Below are positions 1 through 8,050 of a stretch of DNA of 19,682 bases, piece by piece (position 1 is the stretch's first letter; every line of letters begins with the position of its first letter). Source of the stretch: Deltaproteobacteria bacterium. GTDB lineage: Bacteria > Myxococcota_A > JAADFL01. The stretch covers positions 1 to 19,682 of the forward strand of contig JAADFL010000127.1 in assembly GCA_013152945.1 (NCBI GenBank), written 5' to 3'. The notes below the pieces were generated by a model. That model was not told the DNA's origin. It made no database searches and saw only the letters and a list, made by a program, of their open reading frames with translations. The position numbers were made by a program, and so were the translations under genes.

Positions 1-6
1 ACCAAT

Positions 7-55
7 AATTCCTGGGGCGTTGCCCCAGGCTATTTTATTTCGCCCCTTTGGGGCT
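7..55 (-). repeat. Palindromic repeat, copy 1 (inverted relative to copy 2)
   Basis: This stretch holds two adjacent short hairpins: CCTGGGGC-gtt-GCCCCAGG and GCCCC-ttt-GGGGC. Its reverse complement aligns without gaps to 164-212, with about 39 of 49 positions identical. The structure (two GC-rich hairpins joined by an AT-rich spacer) is that of a REP-like dispersed palindromic element. No transposase gene is visible beside it. Some of the hairpins could also act in transcription termination for a gene left of the window. Confidence 0.75.
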
Positions 56-163
56 TTTGGGGAATTGGTTTTATTTGATTTAATCGGAAATGATTCAATA
101 AAGGACGATGTCCCTATGATGCGGGATGTATGGCCGGATGCTTTGAATGCTTGGCACCAATCA

Positions 164-212
164 AGCCCTGAAGGGGCGTAATATGTCAGCCAGAGGCAAC
201 GCCCCTGGAATT
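164..212 (+). repeat. Palindromic repeat, copy 2
   Basis: Partner of the element at 7-55, in the opposite orientation and about 108 bp away. It starts AGCCCTGAAGGGGCG and ends GGCAACGCCCCTGGAATT. The hairpin arms are less perfect than in copy 1. An open frame passes through it into ogt, but the encoded residues have no relation to the alkyltransferase family, so the repeat is treated as non-coding. Confidence 0.7.
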
Positions 213-243
213 GTTGCTGACATTTTAATTCGGCTATCACAGA

Positions 244-270
244 TTGTCTTTGTAACCTTGCCAATAATAC
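244..270 (+). promoter_or_regulatory. Possible sigma-70-like promoter for ogt
   Basis: TTGTCT (244-249) and TAATAC (265-270) are separated by 15 bp and end 23 bp before the chosen ogt start. The spacing is shorter than the usual 16-18 bp and both boxes are imperfect, so this is only a candidate. Confidence 0.25.
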
Positions 271-293
271 AGGACTCTAATAAAGTTTTGAAC

Positions 294-827
294 ATGTACA
301 TTTCTATTGCAAAGCTGGAAACGGAATTCGGATCGATCTATGTCGCCGGTTCTAAAAAAGGCGTGGTAATGGTGGACCTCGGGTCGCCTTCTTTGGTTGT
401 CTTCCGGGAAAGGTTGAAGAAACATGTAAGATGCATCGGGACTAACGAGGTTATAATTAAGGATGATGACGGATTGCTCGATGATTCAATTAAACAACTG
501 GCTGATTACCTTGGAGGCAAGAGAAGGAAATTCAGTGTTTCACTCGTTCTGATAGGAACAACATTCCAAAAAAGAGTATGGATGGAATGCTCGAAGATTG
601 GTTTTGGTGAGACGATCACCTATAAAGAATTGGCGAAAAATATCGGCAATCCCGGTGCGGCAAGGGCAGTCGGTGCGGCATTGGCTGCAAACCCTGTCCC
701 CATTTTTATTCCATGTCACAGGGTGGTCGGCAGCAGGGGGAATCCGGGAGGCTTCAGCGCAGGGATCGACCGAAAGATAGCTCTACTCGATATTGAAAAA
801 TCATATTTGCCCTTGGTTGCGAAGTAG
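294..827 (+). CDS. ogt: Methylated-DNA--protein-cysteine S-methyltransferase (O6-alkylguanine-DNA alkyltransferase)
   Basis: Suicide DNA repair protein that moves the alkyl group from O6-alkylguanine to its own cysteine. The active-site motif PCHRVV is present, with Cys141 encoded at 714-716. Before it lies the family's DNA-recognition helix region (GETITYKELA, then a GAARAVGAAL stretch containing the arginine finger). After it comes GNPGGFSAGIDRK, matching the usual GGYSGG-RK region. The 178-residue length is normal for Ogt, with an N-terminal half of low conservation. The frame stays open upstream to 147, but that extension runs through a palindromic repeat, so ATG 294 (MYISIAKLETEFG) is preferred. 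Its Shine-Dalgarno is weak (AGGA at 271, some 20 nt away). The gene ends 93 bp before the signalling cluster and need not be co-transcribed with it. Confidence 0.93.
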   Translation: MYISIAKLETEFGSIYVAGSKKGVVMVDLGSPSLVVFRERLKKHVRCIGTNEVIIKDDDGLLDDSIKQLADYLGGKRRKFSVSLVLIGTTFQKRVWMECSKIGFGETITYKELAKNIGNPGAARAVGAALAANPVPIFIPCHRVVGSRGNPGGFSAGIDRKIALLDIEKSYLPLVAK

Positions 828-920
828 TATATTTAGGCTGGCATAGAGTGATTGCGACAATCGTTACCAAGGGCTGGTTATTTGATCAATATTTGGGATT
901 GGGCGCCAGGGGCGGTACAG

Positions 921-2792
921 TTGGACGAGCAAGAACAAAAGAAAGAAACACCGGAAGATAAGGCGGCGGAGAACGTTTCCGTTGAGCCGCTTTCCGAGGA
1001 CATTGATTCAAAGGCCAAGATATTCAAGGCAGGTGAAGTTTTTCGTTCCTTGGAAAGAACGCTGAAAATCAGAAGGTTGTACTCTCCCACCAACCAGGCG
1101 TACAAGACAGCGATAGACCACTTGGCGGAGCGGCTGGGCCAGTACCTGCAGGAATTCGATATTCTTTCTGTTAGAGTGACCGCAAAGGGAATAAAGCTTG
1201 GAAGGGATATTCCAATTTATGAAAACGACGACAAGGAATCGAGCGTCTCATTTCAGCTCTACAAGGACGGCATCAGGAGAATAAGCTTTTCCCTGGGTCT
1301 TGATAGAGAGGAGATGGTACGGTTCATCGGCGTACTGGAACTCGACAGGGAGGGCAGGACAGCATTTGACGATGACCTGGTAACCCTGTTGTGGAAAGGA
1401 AATTTTGAAAATATCTCATATAGAGTGGTCGATCCTGTGCTGGACGAAGAAGTGGAAGACGAACTTGATGATGGAACCACGGTTGGGGGATTGGCCGGCA
1501 GAGGGGGCGATGCCATCAAGTCGTTGCGCGGTGAAGTCAAGGAGTTTGTTCGAAAGGTAAGCTCTTCCCTAATCGATAGAGCCGATCTCGGTAAGGATTC
1601 GATAGGCGGAGGGGAGGACAGGGGCTACCAGGATGATGTCCCCATTGCTTCGGAGGAGAGGATTCAGAGTAACCTCCCGGTAATAGCAAGGTTGGACAGC
1701 CAGGAAATTGAAAGATTGAAGAAAGAAGTTTCTTCCAACAAGAATGTGGGGACTCTCGACAAGTTTGTGGACATACTGCTTTTACTATTGTCAAAAGAGG
1801 GTGATTCGCTCGAAAACAATGAAGCGGGACAAATAGTATGGGCATTGATGACCGGTTATTTCAATGGCGGTTATTTCGCAACCTTGAATGTGCTGATAGA
1901 GAGATTGAAGTCATTGGACGGTAAGGTGTCTCCCGGCTTGTGGGAAGAAGTGAAATCGAAAATCGAGGCACTTGGTGAAGAAGCGCTTCTGTCCAAGCTG
2001 CCGGACATCTTTAGCAGGGGCTATCAAGGTGGTACGGAAAGCCTGGGCACTTTTTTGAAGAATTTGGGGCCGAATTCCACAAAGCCCCTGCAAAGTTTGT
2101 TGGCGCGCTTGAAAGGTGACTCCAAGCACAGGCAGTTGGTGCTCGAGGCGTTGATAGCCGGAGAGGATAGGGAAATATCCGAAATTGCCAGGGGTCTTCT
2201 TGATGTCGACCAGGATATTGCATTAGCCACGATTTCCGTGCTAAAGGCCAGGAAGGATCGGGCATCGATACATTATCTGCCAAGTGCGATGAAGCATGCG
2301 GATTCCATGGTAAGAATAGGAGCCATTGATGCATTACGCAGGTTTTCCGATCCAAGGGCTACTGTTGCCATGTTGCGCGGGTTGGAAGATTACGATGGCC
2401 AAGTGCGATTGTTTACGCTCAATGCTCTAAAAGGAAGGAAGGATCCCAGGGTCAGTACAAGGGTAAGCCAGGTGATCGACTCCAAGGGTTTCATGGAACG
2501 GTCGATCTGGGAGCAGCAGCACTATTTTGAGCTTTTAATCGAAAACAGGGGGCCTGTGGCCTTTGGTATCTTGAAGGAGAAACTCACAAAGAAAAAATTA
2601 TTCGGCGGCAAGAATCGGGAAAGAGTACGGATTGCTGCAGCCAAGGCATTGGCGGAATTACCCTTGCCAAGTACCGTCGAGTTGTTAAAACATGTCAAGG
2701 AGAAGGAATCAGGTGATTTGGCAAGGGCATGCGAAGAATCTCTGATGGAGCTTGCAAAACCCAGGGGTGGAACAGGCGACAATGGTGAATGA
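921..2792 (+). CDS. HEAT-repeat protein with an N-terminal domain shared with the next gene
   Basis: Cytosolic protein of 623 residues with no signal peptide or membrane segment. Residues 1-35 are acidic and probably disordered. Residues ~36-140 form a domain (FRSLERTLKIRRL...N.A) that aligns with the N-terminus of the HD-GYP-like protein downstream. An Asp/Glu-rich linker follows (~residues 175-190). The C-terminal half (~residues 350-615) is a series of paired helices typical of HEAT/armadillo scaffolds, for example DSMVRIGAIDALRRFSDPRA and RERVRIAAAKALAEL. I chose TTG 921 because AGGGGCGG at 907-914 sits 6 nt upstream; a TTG at 852 is possible but has no comparable site. HEAT repeats usually mediate protein-protein contacts, so a scaffold or adaptor role in the cluster is inferred. 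The precise function is not recognised. Confidence 0.8.
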   Translation: MDEQEQKKETPEDKAAENVSVEPLSEDIDSKAKIFKAGEVFRSLERTLKIRRLYSPTNQAYKTAIDHLAERLGQYLQEFDILSVRVTAKGIKLGRDIPIYENDDKESSVSFQLYKDGIRRISFSLGLDREEMVRFIGVLELDREGRTAFDDDLVTLLWKGNFENISYRVVDPVLDEEVEDELDDGTTVGGLAGRGGDAIKSLRGEVKEFVRKVSSSLIDRADLGKDSIGGGEDRGYQDDVPIASEERIQSNLPVIARLDSQEIERLKKEVSSNKNVGTLDKFVDILLLLLSKEGDSLENNEAGQIVWALMTGYFNGGYFATLNVLIERLKSLDGKVSPGLWEEVKSKIEALGEEALLSKLPDIFSRGYQGGTESLGTFLKNLGPNSTKPLQSLLARLKGDSKHRQLVLEALIAGEDREISEIARGLLDVDQDIALATISVLKARKDRASIHYLPSAMKHADSMVRIGAIDALRRFSDPRATVAMLRGLEDYDGQVRLFTLNALKGRKDPRVSTRVSQVIDSKGFMERSIWEQQHYFELLIENRGPVAFGILKEKLTKKKLFGGKNRERVRIAAAKALAELPLPSTVELLKHVKEKESGDLARACEESLMELAKPRGGTGDNGE

Positions 2793-4263
2793 CGATCGGC
2801 TAGTACCGGCAGGAGATAGCAACCTTCCTTTGGCCCCGGCTCGCAGAAGGGTGGAAAAGTTTGCCACGGGTTTTATAAAGGCACTGTTTCGCATTCTCAA
2901 GATAGCCCGGCTTCATGATGTAAACAACAAGGCACTGGTCCATCCAATTCAGGATTTTGTTTCAAAGGTTGAAGATGGGTTGAGAATTCTTGGGCCCATA
3001 AACTTCAAGTGGGGAATCGACATTTTCAAAGTTAATGATATCAGGTTGAGATTGGATGATGACTCGTTCAATTTGGCGAGGTTGATGGCGGATAACTTGA
3101 GGGAGAGAGGAATCGGCTCACTGTATTTGAGCAGGAACATAGAAGGTGAACAGGTAAAGGATTTTCTCAAGATGTACCTTACCGCTCCTCATAACAGGGA
3201 AGCATACGATCTACTCAACAGAGAACTCGATAAAGCAGGAATACCCATTAGGACAGGCCCTTTGTCCATGGGCACCGGAGAGGGCGGTTACGAAATGGTG
3301 GACGTGGATAGGAGAGTCCATGCATTGATACTATATGGCAGAATGGTCGCCCTGATGAAACGCGTGGTGGCTGGAATGGAAGACAAGAGTGAGGTCAAAA
3401 TCCTGTCGAGGAGGCTGCAGAGATGTACTCAGGGATTGGTGGACCTATGCGAGGCCGAAGCTCATTCCATAATTGGTTTGGCTCAGATAAAAGATTATGA
3501 TGATTATGAATATCACCACGTTATCAACGTTGCGGTTCTTTCCATAGTGCTGGGACGGGAAATCGGTCTCGAGAGAACCGAATTGAACGAACTTGCCTCA
3601 TGTGCCCTGTTTTACGATATCGGAACGTTCAAGATTCCCAATGATGTCCTGTACAAGAGGGGTAAACTGTCGGAAGACGAATGGAATGTAATCAAGAGAC
3701 ACCCGATGTTGACCGTATCCACCATACTCAAGATGCAGGGATTTGCTCCGTCCATACTCAAGAGACTTATTGTGGGATTCGAACATCACATAGGTTATGA
3801 CGGCTCGGGATATCCTACGGCCTTAAAGGGATGGAAGACCGACCTTTACACCAGGATTCTTTCTATTGCCGATGCATTCGATGCCATGACCAGCAGGCGG
3901 CCGAACAGGGAACCAATCCCACCCGACCAGGCCATGAGGAAGTTGGAAGAGCGGTCCGGAAAGCTCTACGACCCGGCCCTGGTAAAGGTTTTCATCAATT
4001 GCATGGGACTCTTCCCGGCCGGCTCGGTCGTCCAACTGTCGGATGACACATTCGGTGTTGTTATCCTCCCGGGTAAGGCGCCGGACTTTGACAGACCCAA
4101 GGTAAAGATCTTGGTCCAATCCTCGGGCAAGCCGGTAAATGGCGCTGTAATCGATTTGGCCGAGAAGAATAGTAACGGCACTTACAAGATAAGTGTCAAA
4201 CGGTTGGCCGATCCTGTTGCCGAGAAACTGCCGGTTCCCAGATACTTGGTCGGCGTACATTGA
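2782..4263 (+). CDS. HD-GYP-like signalling protein with altered HD dyad
   Basis: 493 residues, overlapping the HEAT gene by 11 bp. ATG 2782 follows AGGGGTGG (2763-2770). Residues ~28-133 carry the same N-terminal domain as the HEAT protein (ALFRILKIARLHDVNNKA, then NLRERGIGSLYLS). Residues ~240-400 are an HD-GYP domain, a family that hydrolyses cyclic di-GMP. The helix HHVINVAVLSIVLGREIGL, the GYP segment HHIGYDGSGYP (335-345), a DAFDAMTS motif and the C-terminal SGKLYDPALVKVF are all present. The hallmark HDIGK is replaced by Y278-D279-I-G-T, so the first metal-binding His of the HD pair is Tyr. The last ~80 residues form the small beta-rich tail often seen after HD-GYP. Cyclic-di-GMP binding without full phosphodiesterase activity is plausible but inferred. 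Confidence 0.85.
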   Translation: MVNDDRLVPAGDSNLPLAPARRRVEKFATGFIKALFRILKIARLHDVNNKALVHPIQDFVSKVEDGLRILGPINFKWGIDIFKVNDIRLRLDDDSFNLARLMADNLRERGIGSLYLSRNIEGEQVKDFLKMYLTAPHNREAYDLLNRELDKAGIPIRTGPLSMGTGEGGYEMVDVDRRVHALILYGRMVALMKRVVAGMEDKSEVKILSRRLQRCTQGLVDLCEAEAHSIIGLAQIKDYDDYEYHHVINVAVLSIVLGREIGLERTELNELASCALFYDIGTFKIPNDVLYKRGKLSEDEWNVIKRHPMLTVSTILKMQGFAPSILKRLIVGFEHHIGYDGSGYPTALKGWKTDLYTRILSIADAFDAMTSRRPNREPIPPDQAMRKLEERSGKLYDPALVKVFINCMGLFPAGSVVQLSDDTFGVVILPGKAPDFDRPKVKILVQSSGKPVNGAVIDLAEKNSNGTYKISVKRLADPVAEKLPVPRYLVGVH

Positions 4264-4277
4264 TAAGGGAGGTCTTG

Positions 4278-6422
4278 GTGGGACGTTTCGACAGGCTGGA
4301 TAGGATGGCTGACCAGGCAAGAACCAACGAGCCTGCGCGGAGGCATTTGAGGGTTTTGGTGATATCCGGAATGCGTGCTTTGAGGGAAGGATTACAGAGG
4401 GTGCTGGAGGCAGAGGGCTGTGAAACGATATTGGTGGACGATAGAGATAATTTCCAGGCGGTAATAAGTACGCAGAGGTTCGATCTTGTTGTTGTTGGTC
4501 ATGATATGGGAGATACAAGGGATATTGAAGCCAGGACAAAGACTGAAAACCCGACCGCCGAATTCAGGCGATTGATGCCGTTACACGACGAGTTGTTGAG
4601 AGAAGTGATTGGTTACCAGAGGATGTTTGATTTTTCCTGCAGGATACTCGCAGTGTTGATAGGTTTGATGAAAAACGGGAGCCCCGGCCTTGCCGAAAGA
4701 ACCCAGCGGATTGCCGATGTAGCCCAGGACCTTGCACAAAGGATGAAAATCGGGAAACTCGACAGGGATGCAATATCCATGGCCTGCTATGTAACGGCTT
4801 TTCACAGGAGTGCGGCTGGAGAAAAGGTTCAAAACGCCTCCCCTGAAGGCGACGGACATGACTATGATGCTGTATTGCTGAACAGGCTTGACCCGCCTCT
4901 TCCGTTGGAGAAGGTCCTGAAACATGATGCCGCTTCCGGCGACAATTCTTTGTCCTACGTGATGAAGTCCGCTTTTTACCTGGTGCAGGCAAAAGAGGAA
5001 GGGCTCGATACTGCAACCGTGGCAAGTGAATTAAGACACGGTATCGGTGTTGATGTAGATCCCGTTGCAGTGGAGATTGCGATAGGCAAGTACATGGAAA
5101 TGGCAGGGGGAATCAAACCTGAAGAAAGCCGTGCCTCGATATTGATCGTGGACTCTGATGCAGCCTATGTAAATCTTCTCGGTATGCGCCTCATCAATGA
5201 AGGATTCCAGGTATCCCGATTCAATGATGGTCTCAAGGCTTTGAACGAAATGGAGGAAGTTCGCCCCGACCTGGTTATTGCCGCCGTCAATCTTCCGGGG
5301 TTGGACGGCTTGACATTACTAGATCGTTTAAAGTCCGGCCGGGCAACCGGGGGTATTCCGGTTATTTTGACCACGCCCAAGGCGGATGCCCTCACCGTCA
5401 CGAGAGGGCTCGAGTTGGGGGCGGAAGAGGTCGTCAAGAGGTCTTCCGACCTGGATTCTCTTCTTGCAAGATTGAACCGGGTTTTGGGTTTGAAGGAGTC
5501 GAACCCGGAAAGAATAGCATCCAGGGCGGCCAACCTGGATTCACTGGGCGGAGCAGCGAAATCAGGGCAACGTGATCCGGCAAGTCTTTGTGCAGGCAGC
5601 AAGGTAGGCGACCGGTTCATGCTTCTCGACCTATTGGGCCGCGGCGGCATGGGATGGGTGTACAAGGCAAAGGACCTGGCCCTGGACGAGATAGTTGCAC
5701 TGAAGGTGTTGAGGGAACAGGGATTCGAGGATTCGGATGTTTCCCTGGCAAGGTTCAAGCAGGAAATAAAGTTGGCCCGCAAAATAACACACCCTCATGT
5801 CGTTAGGATATTCGATTTTATGGAACTCGAAGGCATAAAACTTATCTCCATGGAGTATGTCGAGGGCAAGACCCTCAAGGAAATTATAAAGGAAAATGGA
5901 CCGATGGAACTTTCCTTTGGTCTCAAGGTAATTCTGGAGATCTCTGCGGCCCTGGCCAAGGCCCATTCCATGGGAATAGTGCACAGGGATGTAAAACCGC
6001 AGAATGTCATAATCGATAAGAAGGGTATTGCCAAGGTCTTGGATTTCGGCATTGCAAGAATGCAGAATGCCGAAGGCTTTACAAGGGACGGCCGCTCCTT
6101 TGGTACACCCGAGTACATGTCGCCGGAACAGATAATGGGCCGGTCGCAGGATAGGCGTAGCGATATTTATTCTCTCGGCTGTCTCATGTACGAACTTTTT
6201 ACAGGCAAGACGATTTTTTTTGCCGACAATGCGATGAGTGTCGCCATGAAACAAGTGAAAGAGGAACCCGAGCCGATAAGAAACCTCAATCCTTCGGTGC
6301 CGAAAGCCTTGGAAGATATCATCATGAAAATGCTGCACAAGGTCCCGGAACTACGATTCAATAATGTTGTCGAGATCGATTCCGCCATTCGAAGCGCCTT
6401 TTCAAGGAAGCACTCCGGATGA
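4278..6422 (+). CDS. Ser/Thr protein kinase with two pseudo-receiver regions and a degenerate HD-GYP-like middle
   Basis: 714 residues and no membrane segment. GTG 4278 is preferred because GGGAGG (4267-4272) lies 5 nt upstream; a TTG at 4260 would overlap the previous stop but lacks such a site. Residues ~24-84 resemble a receiver fold without the acidic pair or phosphoacceptor Asp (DLVVVGHDMG). Residues ~140-275 look like an eroded HD-GYP (LAERTQRIADVAQDLA, then ELRHGIGVDVDPVAVEI) without its metal ligands. Residues ~286-408 are a second receiver-like domain (ILIVDSDAAY; DLVIAAVNLPGLDG), with Ala336 where the phosphoacceptor Asp belongs. The C-terminal kinase domain (~446-705) is intact: GRGGMGWVYKA loop, ALK Lys476, HRDVKPQN with Asp571, DFG at 589-591, and GTPEYMSPEQ. 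The kinase should be active, probably under the control of the N-terminal modules. Confidence 0.9.
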   Translation: MGRFDRLDRMADQARTNEPARRHLRVLVISGMRALREGLQRVLEAEGCETILVDDRDNFQAVISTQRFDLVVVGHDMGDTRDIEARTKTENPTAEFRRLMPLHDELLREVIGYQRMFDFSCRILAVLIGLMKNGSPGLAERTQRIADVAQDLAQRMKIGKLDRDAISMACYVTAFHRSAAGEKVQNASPEGDGHDYDAVLLNRLDPPLPLEKVLKHDAASGDNSLSYVMKSAFYLVQAKEEGLDTATVASELRHGIGVDVDPVAVEIAIGKYMEMAGGIKPEESRASILIVDSDAAYVNLLGMRLINEGFQVSRFNDGLKALNEMEEVRPDLVIAAVNLPGLDGLTLLDRLKSGRATGGIPVILTTPKADALTVTRGLELGAEEVVKRSSDLDSLLARLNRVLGLKESNPERIASRAANLDSLGGAAKSGQRDPASLCAGSKVGDRFMLLDLLGRGGMGWVYKAKDLALDEIVALKVLREQGFEDSDVSLARFKQEIKLARKITHPHVVRIFDFMELEGIKLISMEYVEGKTLKEIIKENGPMELSFGLKVILEISAALAKAHSMGIVHRDVKPQNVIIDKKGIAKVLDFGIARMQNAEGFTRDGRSFGTPEYMSPEQIMGRSQDRRSDIYSLGCLMYELFTGKTIFFADNAMSVAMKQVKEEPEPIRNLNPSVPKALEDIIMKMLHKVPELRFNNVVEIDSAIRSAFSRKHSG

Positions 6423-7555
6423 GTTTCATTAAGAAAAGATTGCTTATCCCATTGTGGATATTTACGGGAATAGTGTTGGTTACATCTGTAGCCGTAATGC
6501 TCTTTGAAAAGGGAGTCAACGGCCAGTTCACAGGATTTCTGGACGCCTTGTGGTGGAGTTTTGTGAGTGTTACGACCACTGGTTACGGCGACAAGGTTCC
6601 TGTTACGCTTGGAGGCAGAATCGCAGCCGTGGTAGCCATGACCGGCGGCGTGGTCTTGCTGGGGCTGGTGACAGGCGGACTCGCATCCATACTGGTGGAG
6701 AAAAGTCTGAATCGCCTGAAGGGATTGGGCAAGGTGGAGAACATGAAGAATCATTTTGTTATATGCGGATGGAAGCAGGAAATGCCCCGGGTTTTGAAAG
6801 ATATTTTGAGATTGCATACTTCACTCAAGGCTTCCGGCCTTGTTGTATTGGCCCCTGTTGATGAAGAAAAGATCCAGACAGTGCGGGAATCCGAAGACCT
6901 CCAGGATGTGGTGATATTGAGGGGCGACTACCATACGGAGGAAGCGCTGAAACGCGCCGGAATCGGCACTGCGAAGAAGGCGATAGTGTTGGCTGATAGC
7001 TCACAGAAGCTTTCCTTGAGCGAAGTGGATGCAAGGACGGTAATGACCGTCATGAGCATTCAAAAGATTTCAAAGGATGTCTATATATGCGCCGAGATTT
7101 TAGACAGGAAGTATGAGCACTACCTGCGCATGGTTAAATGCGACGAGATATTATTTACCAAGGATTACTCGAGAATCATGCTGGCCAATGCAGCCGTGGA
7201 CGTGGGGATTTCTCACGTGGTGGCGTCTTTGCTCGGCTTGGAAAATGAGTCATACCTTGTCACCCGGGACATTCCGCCAGGCTTGGTGGGCAAGACTTTT
7301 TCATCGGTTCGAGGGCATTTCGACAAGAGGGGCGAGATAGTCATCGGTATTCTCGAAAATACCGGTGTATTGAGAAGACTTCGGGAGAGCGCTTTACGAG
7401 AGGCCCAGAAGAGCCCGGATATCTCGGACCTTGTGAAAAAATTGAGAGCAGCCAAGGATATTCAGGGTAATGTCCCTGTTATCAATCCCGGACCTGATTA
7501 TGTTGTTCCTTCCAACTCAATGGCTGTTGTCGTGAGGGGTTCGAACCAAGGGTGA
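6419..7555 (+). CDS. Two-TM potassium channel with RCK (TrkA-N/TrkA-C) domains
   Basis: 378-residue inner-membrane channel of the MthK/Kch type. TM1 spans ~8-29 (LLIPLWIFTGIVLVTSVAVML). A pore helix leads into the K+ selectivity filter TTGYGD (53-58). TM2 spans ~67-94. A Rossmann-type RCK-N domain begins at ~111 (NHFVICGWKQEM). Its dinucleotide glycine motif is poor, but the family segment ILRGDYHTEEALKRAGI is clear. An RCK-C domain fills ~275-378. The ATG overlaps the kinase TGA (ATGA), indicating translational coupling. RCK channels are gated by ligands such as Ca2+ or nucleotides acting on the cytosolic ring. The gene for a cyclic-nucleotide-binding protein starts 6 bp after this stop codon, and the kinase gene precedes it directly. 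Either product could regulate the channel (inferred). Confidence 0.92.
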   Translation: MSFIKKRLLIPLWIFTGIVLVTSVAVMLFEKGVNGQFTGFLDALWWSFVSVTTTGYGDKVPVTLGGRIAAVVAMTGGVVLLGLVTGGLASILVEKSLNRLKGLGKVENMKNHFVICGWKQEMPRVLKDILRLHTSLKASGLVVLAPVDEEKIQTVRESEDLQDVVILRGDYHTEEALKRAGIGTAKKAIVLADSSQKLSLSEVDARTVMTVMSIQKISKDVYICAEILDRKYEHYLRMVKCDEILFTKDYSRIMLANAAVDVGISHVVASLLGLENESYLVTRDIPPGLVGKTFSSVRGHFDKRGEIVIGILENTGVLRRLRESALREAQKSPDISDLVKKLRAAKDIQGNVPVINPGPDYVVPSNSMAVVVRGSNQG

Positions 7556-7561
7556 TATCAA

Positions 7562-8050
7562 ATGGATATTCTTTCCAAGCTACGCGGAATAAGTTTGTTC
7601 GAAGGACTCGGTGAGCACACGGACTCATTGCTCCAAATAAAAGATGCAATGGAGGACAGGAAGATATCTGCAGGAGATTTCGTCATCAAGGAGGGGGATT
7701 CAGGAAATGAGATGTACATTCTCTTGGATGGAACAGTGACCGTACAAAAACGTACTATCCAGGGAGATCAATACGTGGTTACTCGCTTGAGCGCCAAAGA
7801 TGGTGCATTTTTCGGCGAGATGGCCTTGGTGGGTTACGATGTCAGGTCGGCGACGGTAAAGGCTGATACGGACTGTAGGCTGGTCGTGTTGACGAAAGAT
7901 AGATTCGAAAAACTTGCAAACGAGAATTTCAGGCTGGGCTTTATCGTTGTTCATGCCATTGCACGCAGAATGGCCGAGCAATTGAGACGCGCCAACCAAG
8001 ATATGATGGTGTTGTTCGAAGCATTGCTTTCCGAGGTTTCAGGGGAATAA
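7562..8050 (+). CDS. Stand-alone cyclic-nucleotide-binding domain protein
   Basis: 162-residue cytosolic protein consisting almost only of a CRP/cNMP-binding beta-roll. It shows VIKEGDSGNEMYILLDGTVTV (about 41-61) and the phosphate-binding cassette FFGEMALVGYDVRSATV (83-99). Glu86 and Arg95 are in the positions that hold the ribose hydroxyl and cyclic phosphate in functional domains. A C-helix region follows (~112-150). There is no helix-turn-helix, so it is not a CRP-type transcription factor. It starts 6 bp after the K+ channel gene and is the last gene of the cluster. It may be the detached ligand-sensing subunit of that channel or a regulator of the kinase; both ideas are inference from position. 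Confidence 0.88.
   Translation: MDILSKLRGISLFEGLGEHTDSLLQIKDAMEDRKISAGDFVIKEGDSGNEMYILLDGTVTVQKRTIQGDQYVVTRLSAKDGAFFGEMALVGYDVRSATVKADTDCRLVVLTKDRFEKLANENFRLGFIVVHAIARRMAEQLRRANQDMMVLFEALLSEVSGE

Noticed and set aside
147-293. N-terminal extension of the alkyltransferase from ATG 147
   Set aside because: It reads through a palindromic repeat and has no relation to the Ogt family. ATG 294 gives the normal protein.
3823-4539. Minus-strand open frame of 238 codons opposite the HD-GYP and kinase genes
   Set aside because: It crosses the boundary between two well-supported genes and has low-complexity composition without recognisable motifs.
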